A stretch of DNA of 64,000 nt from Rhinopithecus roxellana (GCF_007565055.1 NC_044565.1:46449711-46513710), one strand, 5' to 3'. Counted from the stretch's first letter, positions 1 to 13,600 are shown. The notes: generated by a model from the sequence alone, not told the origin. A program made the numbers and translations.

Positions 1-2835
1 GTTTCTCAGAAAGCTTCTCTTTAGTTATTATGTGAGGATATTTCTTTTTCACCATAGCCCTCAATGAGCTCCCAAATATACCTTTGCAGAATCCACGACA
101 ACGTGTTAGCAAACTGTTCCAAAAAGGGAAAGGGTGAAACTCTGTGTGATGAAGTCACGCATCAGAAAGCAATATCAGAAAGCTTCTCTCTAGTTATTAT
201 GTGAGGATATTTCCTTTTTCACCATGGCCCCTATGGGCTCCCAATATCACTTTCCAGAATCCACGAAAGAGTGTTAGCAAACTGCTTCCTGAAGTCTAAT
301 TTATAGGGCTGTGAGATGAACTGAGAGATCAGAAAGAAGTTTCTCAGAAAGCTTCTTTCACGTTTTGAACGGATGAAATTTCCTTTAAGCGTAGCCTCAA
401 TGTGATACAAAGAAGCCCTTCTCAGGTTCCTGAAAGACAGTTGTAATGGACTGCTCCACGAAACATAAGTGTAACTATGTGAGATGAATTCACACATCAA
501 CAAGATGGTTCTAAAAAGCTTCTTTCTAGTTTTCATCTGAGGATATTTCCTTTGTCACTGTAAGCTTCATTGCGCTTAGAGGTATCCCATTGCAGATTTC
601 CAGAAAACTTAGTTAGCAAACTGATCGCTGAAGAGAAACGTGTAACTCTGTGAGTTGCATTCACTCATGGCAATGCAGTTTCTCAGAAGGCTTCTTTCCA
701 GGTTTGATCTGAGCATATTTCCTTTTTCACCCTTGCCCTCAATGAGCTCCCAAATGTACCTTTGCAGATCCACGACAAGAGTGTTATCAATCTGTTCCAA
801 GAAGGGAATTGTTGAACTCAGTGTGAAGAAGTCACACATAAGAAAGCAATCTCTCAGAAAGCTTCTCTCTAGTTATAATGTGAGGAGATTTTCTTTTTCA
901 CCATGGGCCCCTATGGGCTCCCGAATATCACTTTCCAGATTCCACCAAAAGAGTGTTAGCAAACTGCTTCCTGAGTCTAAGTTATAACCTGTGAGATGAA
1001 CTCACAGATCAGAAAGAAGTTTCTCAGAAAGCTTCTTTCACGTTTTGAACGGATGAAATTTCTTTAGAGTGTAGGCCTCAATGCTATCCAAGGAAACCCT
1101 TCTCAGGTTCCTGAAAGATTGTAATGGAGCGCTCCACGAAACATAAGTGGAACTCTGTGAGATAATTCACACATCACAAGAAGTTTCTAAGAAAGCTTCT
1201 TTCTAGTTTTCATCTGTGATATTTCCTTTGTCACGTAAGTTCATGTGGTATGAAGGATCACTGCAGATTTCCAGAAAACTGTGTTAACAAACTGATCACT
1301 GAAGAGAAACGTGTAACTCTGTGAGTTGCATTCACACATGGCAATGCAGTTTCTCAGAATGCTTCTCTTTAGTTATTATGTGAGGATATTTCCTTTTTCA
1401 CCATAGCCCTCAATGAGCTCCCAAATATGCCTGTGCAGATCCTCGACAACAGTGTTAGCAAACTGTTCCAAGAAGGGTATGGTGGAACTCTGTGTGATGA
1501 AGTCACACATCAGAAAGCAATCTCTCAGAAAGCTTCTCTCTAGTTATTATGTGAGGATATTTCCTTTTTCACCTGGGCCCCTAACGGCTCCCAAATATCA
1601 CTTTCCAGATTCCAAGAAAAGAGTGTTAGGAAACTGCTTCTGAAGTCTAAGTTATAAGTCTGTGAGACGAACTCACAGATCAGAAAGAAGTTTCTCAAAA
1701 GCTTCTTTCACGTTTTGAACGGATGAAATTTCCTTTATCAGTGTAGGCCTCAATGCGATCCAAGGAAGCCCTTGTCAGGTTCCTGAAAGACAGTGTTAAT
1801 GGACTGCTCCACGAAACATAAGTGTAACTCTGTGAGATGAATTCACACATCACCAAGAATTTCTAAGAAAGCTTCTTTCTAGTTTTCATCTGTGGATATT
1901 TCCTTAGTCCCGTAAGGTTCATTGCGCTAAAGTATCGAATTGCAGATTTGCAGTAAAGTGTGTTAACAAACTGATCACTGAAGAGAAACGTGTAACTCTG
2001 TGAGTTGCATTCACTTATGGCAATGCAGTTTCTCAGAATGCTTCTATTTAGTTATTATGCGAGGATATTTCCTTTTTCACCATAGCCCTCATTTTGCTCC
2101 CACATATACCTGTGCAGAATCCACGACAACAGTGTTAGCAAACTGTTCCAAGAAGGGAAGGGTGGAACTCTGTGTGAGGAAGTCACACATCAGAAAGCAA
2201 TCTCTCAGAAAGCTTCTCTCTAGTTATTATGTGAGGATATTTCCTTTTTCACCATGGGCCCCTATGGGCTCCCAAATATCACTTTCCAGATTCCACGAAA
2301 AGAGTGTTAGCAAACTGTTTCCTGAAGTCTACGTTATAAGTCTGTGAAATGAACTCACAGATCAGAAAGAAGTTTCTCAGAAAGCTTCTTTCACGTTTTC
2401 AACGGGAACATTTCTTTATCAGAGTACGCCTCAGTACGATCCAAGGAAGCCCTTCTCAGGTTCCTCAAAGAGAGTGTTAATGGACTGCTCCACGAAACAT
2501 AAGTGTAACTATGTGAGATGAATTCACACATCACCAAGATGTTTCTAAAAAAGCTTCTTTCTCGTTTTCATCTGAGTATATTTCCTTTGTCACCATAAGC
2601 TTCATTGCGCTAAGAGGTATCCAATTGCAGATTTACAGAAAACTTAGTTCGCAACCTGATTGCTGTAGAGAAACCTGTATCTCTGTGAGTTGCATTCACT
2701 CATGGCAATGCAGTTTCTCAGAAGGCTTCTTTCCAGTTTTGATTCGAGGATATTTCCTTTTTCACCATAGCCCTCAATGAGCTCCCACATGTACCTTTGC
2801 AGAATCCACGACAACAGTTTTAGCAAAGTGTTCCA
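1..2835 (-). repeat. Alpha satellite, type I tetramer array, reverse orientation
   Basis: About four tetramers (~686 bp each) of alphoid monomers, reading D-C-B-A on the plus strand, so the array runs on the minus strand. The reverse complement shows the type I marks: A with GCATTGCCATG, B with GGATCGCATTGAGGCC, C with CCATAGGGGCCCATGG, D with CCACCCTTCCCTTC. Several copies, notably 1050-1290, carry many 1-3 base deletions relative to the other units. This is the only segment in this orientation, and it abuts the N gap. No gene is present; open frames here are chance. Confidence 0.93.
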
Positions 2836-2935
2836 NNNNNNNNNNNNNNNNNNNNNNNNNNNNNNNNNNNNNNNNNNNNNNNNNNNNNNNNNNNNNNNNN
2901 NNNNNNNNNNNNNNNNNNNNNNNNNNNNNNNNNNN
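2836..2935. other. Assembly gap of exactly 100 N
   Basis: A run of 100 N. Exactly 100 is a common placeholder for a gap of unknown size. Satellite orientation is minus to the left and plus to the right, so the join is not a simple missing piece of one array. Confidence 0.99.
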
Positions 2936-3440
2936 TACTTCTTAGCGAAATGAAGCTTACAGTGACAAAGGAAAAAACTCAGATGAAAACTAGAAAGAAA
3001 CTATCTTAGAAACTTCTTGGTGATGTGTGAATTCATCTCACAGAGTTACAGTTATGTTTCCTGAAACAGTCCATTAACACTGTCTCTGAGGAACCTGAGA
3101 AGGGCTACTTTCCATCGCACGGAGCCTATGCTAATAATGGAAATACCATCAGTTCAAAACGTGAAAGAAGCTTTGTGAGAAACCTCGTTGTGTTATCACA
3201 GATTCATCTCACAGAGTTACAACAACCAGTATTCATGAAGTAGTTTGCTAACAGTCTTTTCGTGGAGTCCAGAAAGTAACATTTGGGAGCCCATTTGGGC
3301 CCATTATGAAAAGTAAATATCCTCAGATAATAACTCGAGAAAGCTTTCTCAGAGATTGCTTTCTGATGTGTGACTTCATCACACAGAGTTCCACCTTCCC
3401 TTCTTGGAACAGTTTGCTAACACTTTGTCCTGGATCTTCA
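2936..3440 (+). repeat. Alpha satellite, aberrant type II segment (A end, B, C, D start)
   Basis: The first sequence right of the gap is the end of an A monomer, then B (from 3010), C and the start of D. It carries private variants: CTCGTTGTGTTAT at the C start, GTGGAGTCCAGAAAG in mid C, GCCCATTATG, TAATAACTCGAGA, and TCCTGGATC in D. The same set occurs at about 43,022-43,530, 40 kb away. Downstream the array switches to type I within D. Confidence 0.88.
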
Positions 3441-6400
3441 AAGGTATATTTGGGAGCTCATTGAGTGCTATGGTGAAAAGGAAATATCCTCACATAATAC
3501 TAAATAGAAGCTTTTCTGAGAAACTGCATTGCCAGGTTGAATGCAAGTCACAGAGTTACACGTTTCTCTTCAGTGTCAGTTTGCTAACACATTTTCCTGG
3601 AAATCTGCAGTTAGATACTTCATATCGCAAGAACCTTTCGGTGACAAAGGAAATAGCCACAGATGGAAAACTAGAAAGAAGCTTTCTTAGAAACTTCTTG
3701 GTGATGGGTGAATTCATCTCACAGAGTTACACTTATGTTTCGTGGAGCAGTCCGTGAACACTGTTTTGAGGAACCTGAGAAGGGCTTCCTTGGATCGCAT
3801 TGAGGCCTAAGCTGAGAAAGGAATTTTCATCCGTTCAAAACGTGAAAGAAGCTTTCTGAGAAACTTCTTTCTGATCTGTGAGTTCATCTCACAGGACTTA
3901 TAACGTAGACTTCAGGAAGCAGTTTGCTAAATACTCTTTTCGTGGAATCTGGAAAGTGATATTTGGGAGCCCATAGGGGCCCATATTGCAAAGGAAATAT
4001 CCTCACATAAGAACTAGAGGGAACTTCTGAGAGATTGCTTTCTGATGTGTGACTTCAGTCACACGAGACCAACCATCCCTTCTTGGAACAGTTTTGCTAA
4101 CACTTGTTGTCATGGATTCTGCAAATGTATATTTGGGAGCTCATTGAGGGCGATGGTGAAAAAGGAAATATCCTCAGATCAAAACTGAAAGAAGCCTTCT
4201 GAGGAAACTGCATTGCCATGTGTGAATGCAACTCACGAGTTACATGTTTCTCTTCAGGGATCAGTTTGCTAACTAAGTTTTCTGAAAATCTGCAATTTGA
4301 TACCTCTTAGCGCAATGAAGCTTACGGTGACAAACGAAATATCCTCCGATGAAAACTAGATAGAAGGTTTCCTAGAAACTTCTTGGTGATGTGTGAATTC
4401 ATCTCACAGAGTTACACTTATGTTTCATGGAGCAGTCCATTAACACTGTCTTTGAGGAACCTGAGAAGGGTTTCCTTGGATCGCTTTGAGGCCTACGCTG
4501 ATAAAGGAAATTTCATCCGTTCAAAACGTGAAAGAAGCTTTCTGAGAAACTTCTTTCTGATCTATGAGTTCATCTCACAGACTTATAAGTTAGACTTCAG
4601 GAAGCTGTTTGCTAACACTCTTTTCGTGGAATCTGGAAAATGATATTTGGGAGCCAAAAGGGTCCCATGGTGACAAAGGAAATATCCTCACATAAGAACT
4701 AGAGAGAAGCTTTCTGAGAGATTGCTTTCTCATGTGTGACTTCATCACACAGAGTTCCACCCTTCCTTTCTTGGAACAGTTTGCTAACACTGTTGTCGTG
4801 GGTTCTGCAAACGTATATTTGGGAGCTCATTGAGGGCTATGGTGAAAAAGGAAATATCCTCACATCATAACTAAAGAGAAGCTTTCTAAGAAACTGCATT
4901 GCCATGTGTGAATGCAACTTACAGAGTTACACGTATCTCTTCAGTGATTAGTGTTTTAACACAGTTTTCTGGAAATATGTAATTAGATACTTCATAGCGC
5001 AATGAACCTTACGGTGACAAAGGAAATATCCACAGATGAAAACTAGAAAGAAGCTTTCTTAGAATCTTCTCTGTGATGTGTGAATTCATCTCACAAAGTT
5101 ACACTTATATTTCCTGGAGCAGTCCACTAACACTGTCTTTGAGGAACCTGAGCATGGCTTCTTTGGATCGCATTGAGGTCTACGCTGATAAAGGAAATTT
5201 CATCAGTTCAAAAGGTGAAAGAAGCTTTCTGAGAAACTTCTTTCTGATCTGTGAGTTCATCTCACGGATTATAACTTATACTTCAGGAAGCAGTTTGCTA
5301 ACACTCTTTCGTGGCATCTGGAAAGTCATATTTGGGAGCCCATAGGCACCCATGGTGAAAAAGGAAATATCCTCACATATTAACTAAAGAGAAGCTTTCA
5401 GAGAGATTGTTTTCTGATGTGTGACTTCAATACACAGAGTTCCACCCTTCCCTTCTGGGAACAGTTTGCTAACATTGTTGTCGTGGATTCTGCAAATGTA
5501 TAATTGGGAGCTCATTGAGGGCGATGGTGAAAAAGGAAATATCCTCAGATCAAAACTGGAAAGAAGCCTTCTGAGAAACTGCATTGCCATGTGTGAATGC
5601 AACTCACGGAGTTACACGTTTCTCTTCAGTGATCAGTTTGCTAACTAAGTTTTATGAAAATCTGCAATTTGATACCTCTTAGCGCAATGAAGCTTATGGT
5701 GACAAAGGAAGTAACCTAAGATGAAAACTAGAAAGAAGCTTTCTTAGAAACTTCTTGGTGATGTGTGAATTCATCTCACAGAGTTACACTTTTGTTTCCT
5801 GGAGCGGTCCATTAACACTGTCTTTGAGGAAACTGAGAAGGTCTTCCTTGGATCGCATTGAGGCTTACGCTGATAAAGGAAATTTCATACGTTCAAAACG
5901 TGAAAGAAGCTTTCTGAGAAACTTCTTTCTGATCTGTGAGTTCATCTCACAGACTTATATCTTAGACTTCAGGAAGCAGACTCCTAACACTCTTTTCGTG
6001 GAATCTGGAAAGTGATATTTGGGAACACACAGGGGCCCTTGGAGAAAAAGGAAAATATCCTCACATAATAACTAGAGAGAAGCTTTCCGAGAGATTGCTT
6101 TCTGATGTGTGATTCAGCACACAGAATTCCACAGTTCCCTTCTGGGAACAGTTTGCTAACACTGTTGTCGTGGATTCTGCAAAGGTATATTTCAGAGCTC
6201 ATTTGGGGCTATGGTTAAAAAAGGAAATATTCTCACATAATAACTAAAGAGAAGCTTTCTGAGAAACTACATTGCCATGTGTGAATGCAACTCACACAGG
6301 TACACGTTTCTCTTCAGTGATCAGTTTGTTAACACAGTTTTCTGGAAATCTGCAATTAGATACTTCATAGAGCAATGAACCTTACGGTGATAAAGGAAAC

Positions 6401-7637
6401 ATCCACAGATGAAAACAAGAAAGAAGCTTTCTTAGAAACTTCTTGGTGATGTGTGAATTCATCTCACAGAGTTACAATTACGTTTCGTGGAGCAGTCCAT
6501 TAACACTGTCTTTGAGGAACCTGAGAAGGTCTTCCTTGGATCGCATTGAAGCCTACGCTGATAAAGGAAATTTCATCCGTTCAAAACATGAAAGAAGCTT
6601 TCTGAGAAACTTCTTTCTGATCTGTGAGTTCATCTCACACACTAATAACGTAGAATTCAGATAGCAGTTTGCAAACACTCTTTTCGTGGAATCTGGAAAG
6701 TGATATTTGGGAGCCCATAGGGGCTCATGGTGAAAAAGGAAATTTCCTCACATAATAACTAGAGAGATGCTTTCTGAGAGATTGCTTTCTGATGTGTGAC
6801 TTCATCACACAGAGTTCCAGCCTTCCCTTCTGGGAACAGTTTGTTAACACTGTTGTCGTGGATCCTGCAAAGATATATTTGGGAGCTCATTGAGGGCTAT
6901 GGTGAAAAAGGAAATATCCTCAGATCAAAACTGGAAAGAAGACTTCTGACAAACTGCATTGCCATGAGTGAATGCAACTCGCAGAGTTACACGTTTCTCT
7001 TCAGTGATCAGTTTGTTAACACAGTTTTCTGGAAATCTGCAATTAGATACTTCATCGCGCAATGAACCTTACTGTGACAAAGGAAATATCCAAAGTTGAA
7101 AACTAGAAAGAAACTTTCTTAGAAACTTCTTGGTGATGTGTGAATTGATCTCACAGAGTTACACTTCTGGTTCGTGGAGAAGTCCATTAACACTGTCTTT
7201 GAGGAACCTGAGAAGGGCTTCCTTGGATCATATTGAGGCCTACGCTGATAATGGAAATTTCAATCGTTCAAAACGTGAAAGAAGCTATCTGAGAAACTTC
7301 TTTCTGATCTGTGAGTTGATCTCAAAGGCTTGTAACTTTGACTTTAGGAAGCAGATTGCTAACACTCTTTTCGTGGAATCTGGAAAGTGATATTTGGGAG
7401 CCCATAGGGGCCCATGGTGAAAAAGGAAATATCCTCACATAATAACTAGAAAGAAACTTTCTGAGAGATTGCTTTTGTGTGTCTTCATCTCGCAGAGTTC
7501 CACCCTTCCCTTCTTGGAACAGTTTGCTAACACTGTTGTGGATTCTGCAAAGTTATATGTGGGATCTCATTGAGGGCTATGGTGAAAAAGGAAATATCCT
7601 CAGATCAAAACTGGAAGGAAGCCTTCTTAGAAACTGT
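3441..7637 (+). repeat. Alpha satellite, type I tetramer array
   Basis: Plus-orientation A-B-C-D tetramers. B monomers (starting AAACTTCTTGGTGATG) begin near 3691, 4376, 5062, 5748, 6436 and 7123, a spacing of 685-688 bp. The first copies near the gap carry small indels (for example 4060-4100). No gene is present. The recurrent ~86-codon open frame in B+C of each unit is periodic and drifts between copies, as expected by chance. Confidence 0.93.
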
Positions 7638-7919
7638 GGCCGGTCGCGGTGGCTCAAGCCTGTAATCCCAGCACTTTGGGAGGCCGAGACGGGCGGATCA
7701 CAAGGTCAGGAGATCGAGACCATCCTGGCTAACACGCTGAAACCCCGTCTCTACTAAAAAATACAAAAAACCAGCTGAGCGAGGAGGCAGGCGCCTGTAG
7801 TCCCAGCTACTCGGGAGGCTGAGGCAGGAGAATGGCGTGAACCCAGGAGACGGAGCTTGCAGTGAGCTGAGATCCGGCCACTGCACTCCAGCCTGGGCGA
7901 CAGAGCGAGACTCCGTCTC

Positions 7920-7949
<30 letters not shown>
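7638..7949 (+). mobile_element. Full-length AluY-like SINE
   Basis: A complete Alu dimer, starting GGCCGGTCGCGGTGGCTC and ending CCGTCTC plus a run of 28-29 A. It includes the A-box and B-box region of the left arm (GGATCACAAGGTCAGGAGAT and following) and the TACTAAAAAATACAAAAAA linker. The right arm reads GAGATCCGGCCACTGC, the Old World monkey AluY form as I recall it. It is flanked by a 7-bp direct repeat GAAACTG (7630-7636 and 7950-7956) and lies at the start of an A monomer in a type I unit. The long pure tail and low visible divergence suggest a fairly recent insertion. Confidence 0.95.
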
Positions 7950-7950
<1 letters not shown>

Positions 7951-10610
7951 AAACTGCATTGCCATGTGTGAACGCAACTCACAGAGATACACGTTTCTCT
8001 TCAGTGATCAGTTTGCTAACGAAGTTTTCTGGAAATCTGCAATGGCATACCTCTTAGCGTAATGAAGCTTACGGTGACACAAGAAAAATCCTCAGATGAA
8101 AACTAGAAAGAAGCTTTCGTAGAAACTTCTTGGTGATGTGTTCATTCATCTCACTAAGTTACATTTATATTTCGTGGAGCAGTCCATTAGCCCTGTCTTT
8201 GAGGAACCTGAGAAGGGCTTCTTTTCATCGCATTGAGGTCTACACTTTTAAAGGAAATTTCATCAGTTCAAAACCTGAAAGAAGCTTTCTGAGAAACTTC
8301 TTTCTGATCTGTGAGTTCATCTCACACACATATAACTTAGACTTCAGGAAGCAGTTTGCTACAACTCTTTTCGTGGAATCTGGAAAGTGATACGTGGGAG
8401 CCCAAAGGGGCCCATGGTGAAAAAGGAAATATCCTCACATAATAACTAGAGAGAAGCTGTCTGAGAGATTGCTTTCTGATGTGTGACTTCATCACACAGA
8501 GTTCCACCCTTCCCTTCTTGGAACAGTTTGCTAACACTGTTGTCGTTTATTCTACAAAGGTGTATTTGGGAGCTCATTGAGGGCAACGGTGAAAAAGGAA
8601 ATATCCTCAGATCAAAACTGGAAAGAAGCCTTCTGAGGAACTGCATTGCCATGAGTGAATGCAACTCACAGAGTTACACGTTTCTCTTCAGTGATCAGTT
8701 TGCTAAGTAAGTTTTCTGGAAATCTGCGATAGGATACCCCTTAGCGCAATGAAGCTTACGGTGACAAAGGAAATATCCTCAGATGAAAACTAGAAAGAAG
8801 CTTTCTTGGAAACTTCTTGGTGATGTGTGAATTCATCTCACGGAGTTACACTTATGTTTGGTGGAGCAGTCCATTAACACTGTCTTTGAGGAACCTGAGA
8901 AAGGCTTCCTTGGATATCTTTGAGGCCTACGCTGATAAAGGAAATTTCATCCGTTCAAAACGTTAAAGAACTTTTCTGAGAAACTTCTATCTCATCTGTG
9001 AGTTCATCTCACAGACATATAACTTAGACTTCAGGAAGCAGTTTGCTACAACTCTTTTTGTGGAATCTGGAAAGTGATACGTGGGAGCCCAAAGGGGCCC
9101 ATGGTGAAAAAGGAAATATCCTCACATAATAACTAGAGAGAAGCTTTCTGAGAGATTGCTTTCTGATGTGTGACTTCATCACACAGAGTTCCACCCTTCC
9201 CTTCTTGGAACAGTTTGCTAACACTGTTGTCGTGGATTCTGCATAGGTATCTTTGGGAGCTCATTGAGGGCTATGGTGAAAAAGGAAATAAACTCAGATC
9301 AAAACTGGAAGGAAGCCTTCAGAGAAACTGCATCGCCATGAGTGAATGCAACTCACAGAGTTACACGTTTCTGTTCAGTGATCAGTTTGCTAAATTTTCT
9401 GGAAATCTGCGATGGGATACCACTTAGCTCAATGAAGCTTACGGTGACAAAGGAATTATCCTCAGATGAAAACTAGAAAGAAGCTTTCTTAGAAACTTCT
9501 AGGTGATGTGTGAATTCATCTCACAGAGTTACACTTATGTTTCGTGGAGCAGTACGTTAACACTGTCTTAGAGGAACCTGAGAAGGGCTTCCTTGGATCG
9601 CATTGAGAAATACGCTGAGAAAGAAATTTCATCCGTTCAAAACGTGAAAGAAGCTTTCTGAGAAACTTCTTTCTGATCTCTGAGTTCATCTCACAGACTT
9701 ATAAGTTAGACTTCAGGAAGCAGTTTGCTAACACTCTTTTCGTGGAATCTGGAAAGTGATATTTGGGAGCCCATAGGGGCCCAGGGTGAAAAAGGAAATA
9801 TCCTCACATAATAACTAGAGAGAAGCTTTCTGAGAGATTGCTTTCTGATATGTGACTTCATCACACAGAGTTCCACCCTTCTCTTCTTGGAACAGTTTGC
9901 TAACACTGTTGTCGTGGATTCTAGAAGTCATATTTGGGAGCTCATTGAGGGCTATGGTGAAAAAGGAAATATCCTCACATAATAAGTAAAGAGAAGCTTT
10001 CTGAGAAACTGCATTGCCATGTGTGAATGCAAATCACAGAGTTACACGTTACTCTTCAGTGATCAGTTTGTTAACACAGTTTTCTGGAAATCTGCAATTA
10101 GATACTTCATAGTGCAATGAACCTTGCGGTGACAAAGGAAATATCCACAGATGAAAACTAGAAAGAAGCTTTCTTAGAAACTTCGTTGTGATGTGTGAAT
10201 TCGTTTCACAGGGTTACACTTATGTTTCCTGGAGCAGTCCATTAACACTGTCTTTGAGGAACCTGAGAAGGGCTTCCTTGCATCGCTTTCAGGCCTACGC
10301 TGAGAAAGGAAATTTCATTCGTTCAAAATGTGAAAGAAGCTTTCTGAGAAACTTCTTTCGGAACTGTGAGTTTATCTCACAGACTTATAACGTAGACCTC
10401 AGGAAGCAGTTTGCTAACACTCTTTTCGTGGAATCTGGAAAGTCATATTTGGGAGCCCATAGGGGCCCATGGTAAAAAAGGAAATATCCTCACATAATAA
10501 CTAGAGAGAAGCTTTCTGAGAGATTGCTTTCTGATGTGTGACGTCATCACACTGAGTTCCACCCTTCCCTTCTTGGAACAGTTTGCTAACACTGTTGTCG
10601 TGGATTCTGC
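7950..10610 (+). repeat. Alpha satellite, type I tetramer array (after the Alu)
   Basis: The tetramer phase resumes at the interrupted A monomer. B monomers begin near 8123, 8810, 9493 and 10,178. Two neighbouring units (C monomers near 8337-8410 and 9024-9097) share GCTACAACTCTTTT and GATACGTGGGAGCCCAAAGG, which also occur near 54,187-54,240. The switch to type II falls in the second half of D, after GGATTCTGCAAAGTG at ~10,600. Confidence 0.93.
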
Positions 10611-13600
10611 AAAGTGTTATTTGGGAGCTCTTTCAGGGCTATGGTGAAAAAGGAAATATCTTCAGATAAAAACTGGAAAGAAGCGTTCTGAGAAGATGCA
10701 CTTCAATGTATGAATGCAACTCACAGAGTTACACGTTTTTGTTCAGTGATCAGTTTGCTAACACAGTTTTCTTGAAATCTGCAATGGGATACTTTTTAGT
10801 GCAATTAAGCTTTCGGTGACAAAGGAAATATACTCAGATGAAAACTAGAAAGAACCTTTCGTAGAAACTTCTTGGTGATGTCTGAATTCATCTCACCGAT
10901 TTGCACTTATGATTCCTGGAACAGTCCATTAACACTGTCTTTGAGGAACCTGAGAATTGCTACTTTCCATCGCATTGAGGCCTATACTGATAAAGGAAAA
11001 ATATCAGTTGAAAACGTCAAGGAAACTTTCTGAGAGACGTTTTGTGATCTGAGAATTCATGTCACAGAGTTGGAGCTTAATCTTCATGAAGCAGTTTGCT
11101 AACAGTCTTTTCGTGGAATCTGCAAAGTGATATTTGGCAGCACATTGGGGCCCATTGTGAAAAAAGAAATATCCGCAGAGAATAACTAGAGAGAAGCTTT
11201 CTGAGAGATTGCTTTCTGATGTGTGACTTCATCACGGAGAGTTCCACCCTTCCCTTCTGGAAGAGTTTGCTAACACTGTTATGGATTCTGCAAAGTGATA
11301 TTTGGGAGCTCTTTGAGTGCTATAGTGAAAAAGCAAATATCTTCAGATACAAACAGGAAGGAACTCTTCTTCGAAAATGCACTTCAATGTATGAAAGCAA
11401 CTCAAAGAGTTACACGTTTCTCTTCAGTAACCAGTTTGCTAACACAGTTTTCTTGAAATATGCAATGGGATACTTCTTAGCACAATGAAGCTTACGGGGA
11501 CAAAGGAAATATGCTCAGATGGAAATTAGAAAGCTTTACTAGAAACTCCTTGGTGATGTGTGAATTCCTCTCACAGAGTTACACTTATGTTTAATGGAAG
11601 ATTCCATTTACACTATCTTTGAGGAACCTGAGAAGGGCTACTTTCCATCGCATTCAGGCCTACGCTGATAAAGGAAATATCATCGCTTCAAAACGTGAAG
11701 GAAGCTTTCTGAGAAACATCTTTGTGACCTCTGAATTCGTCTCACAGGGTTACAATTTAGTCTTCACGAAGCAGTTTGCTAACACTCTTTTCTTGGAATC
11801 TGCAAAGGGATATTTGGGAGCCAATTGGGGCCCATGGTGAAAAAGGAAATATCCTCAGAGAATAACTAGAGAGAAGCTTTCTGAGAGATTGCTTTCTGAT
11901 GTGCGACTTCATCACACAGAGTTCCACCCTTCCCTTCTTGGAACAGTGTGCTAACACTTATGTCGTGGATCCTGCAAAGTGATATTTGGGAGCTCATTGA
12001 GGTCTATGGTGAAAAAGGAAATATCTTCAGATAAAAACTGGAAAGAAGCCTTCTGGGAAAATGCACTTCGATGTATGAATGCAACTCACAGAGTTACACG
12101 TTTCTCTCCAGTGATCAGTTTGCTAACACAGTTTTCTTGAAATCTGCAATGGCATACTTCTTAGTGCAATGAAGCTTATAGTGACGAAGGTAATATCCAC
12201 AGATGAAAACTAGACAGAAGGTTTCTTAGAAACTTCTTGGTGATGTGTGAATTCATCTCACAGAGTTACACTTATGTTTCCTGGAAAAGTCCATTAACAC
12301 TGTATTTGAAGGACCGTGGAAGGGCTACTTTCCATCGTGTTGAGGCCTACGCTGATAAACGAAATATCATCAGTTCAAAACATGGAAGAAGTTTTCTGAG
12401 AAACTTCTTTGTAGTCTGTGAATTCATCTCACAGAGTTAGAACTTAGTCTTCAGGAAGAAGTTTGTTAACACTCTTTTCGTGGAATCTGCAAAGTAATAC
12501 TTGGAAGCCCATTGGGGACCATTGTGAAAAAGGAAATATCCTCACATAATAACTAGAGAGAAGCTTTCTGAGAGATTGCTTTCTGATGTGTGACTTCATC
12601 ACACAGAGTTCCACCCTTCCCTTCTTGGAACAGTTTGCTAACACTGTTGTCGTGGATTCTGCAAAGTCATACTTGGGAGCTCATTGAGTTCTATGGTGAA
12701 AAAAGAAATATCTTCAGATAAAAACTGGAAAGAAGCCTTCTGGGAAAATGCACTTCGATGTATGAATGCAACTCACAGAGTTACACGTTTCTCTTCAGTG
12801 ATCAGTTTGCTATCACAGTTTTCTTGAAATGTAAAATTTGATACTTCTCAGCGCAATGAAGCTTACGGTGACAAAGGAAATATGCTCAGACGAAAACTAG
12901 AAAGAAGCTTTCCTTGAAATTTCTTCGTGATGTGTGAATTCATCTCATAGAGTTACACTTATGTTTCCTGGAACAGTCCATTAACACAGTCTTTGAGGAA
13001 CCTGAGAAGAGGTATTTTCCATCGCATTGAGGTCTACGCTGAAAAGGGAAATATCATCACTTCAAAATGTGAAAGAAGCTTTGTGAGAAACTTCTTTGTG
13101 ATCTGAGAATTCATCTCAGACAGTTACAAATTAGTCCTCATGAAGGAGTTTGCTAACATTCTTTTCGTGGAATATTCAAAGTGATATTTGTGAGCCCATT
13201 GGGGCCCATTTTGAAAAAGGAAATATCCTCAGACAGAAGCTTTCTGAGAGATTGCTTTCTGATGTGTGACTTCATCACACAGAGTTCCACCCTTCCCTTC
13301 TTGGAACAGTTTGCTAACACTGTTGTAGTAGATTCTGCAAAATGATATTTGTGAGCTCATTGTGTGCAATGGTGAAAAAGGAAATATCTTCACATTAAAA
13401 CTGGAAAGAAGCCTCTGGGAAAATGCACTTCGATGTGTGAATGCAACTCACAGAGTTACACGTTTCTCTTCAGTGATCAGTTTGCTAACTCAGTTTTCTT
13501 GAAATCTGCAATGGGATACTTTTTAGCGCACAGCAGCTTAGGGTGATAAAGGAAATACCCTCAGATGGAAAATAGAAAGAAACTTTGTTAGAACCTCCAT

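Noticed and set aside
4383..4643. Recurrent ~86-codon plus-strand frame (…FISQSYTYVSW…) in most units, and a ~66-codon minus-strand frame (MLANCSKKGRVELC…)
   Set aside because: They recur at the 686-bp unit period, sit on alphoid monomers, differ or break in many copies, and often lack an ATG start. Frames are simply carried by the repeat; no protein family is recognisable.
7698..7982. Minus-strand open frame across the first Alu (FFFFFFFFETESRSVAQAGVQW)
   Set aside because: This is the well-known antisense Alu translation, not a gene. The same applies to 44,003-44,191.
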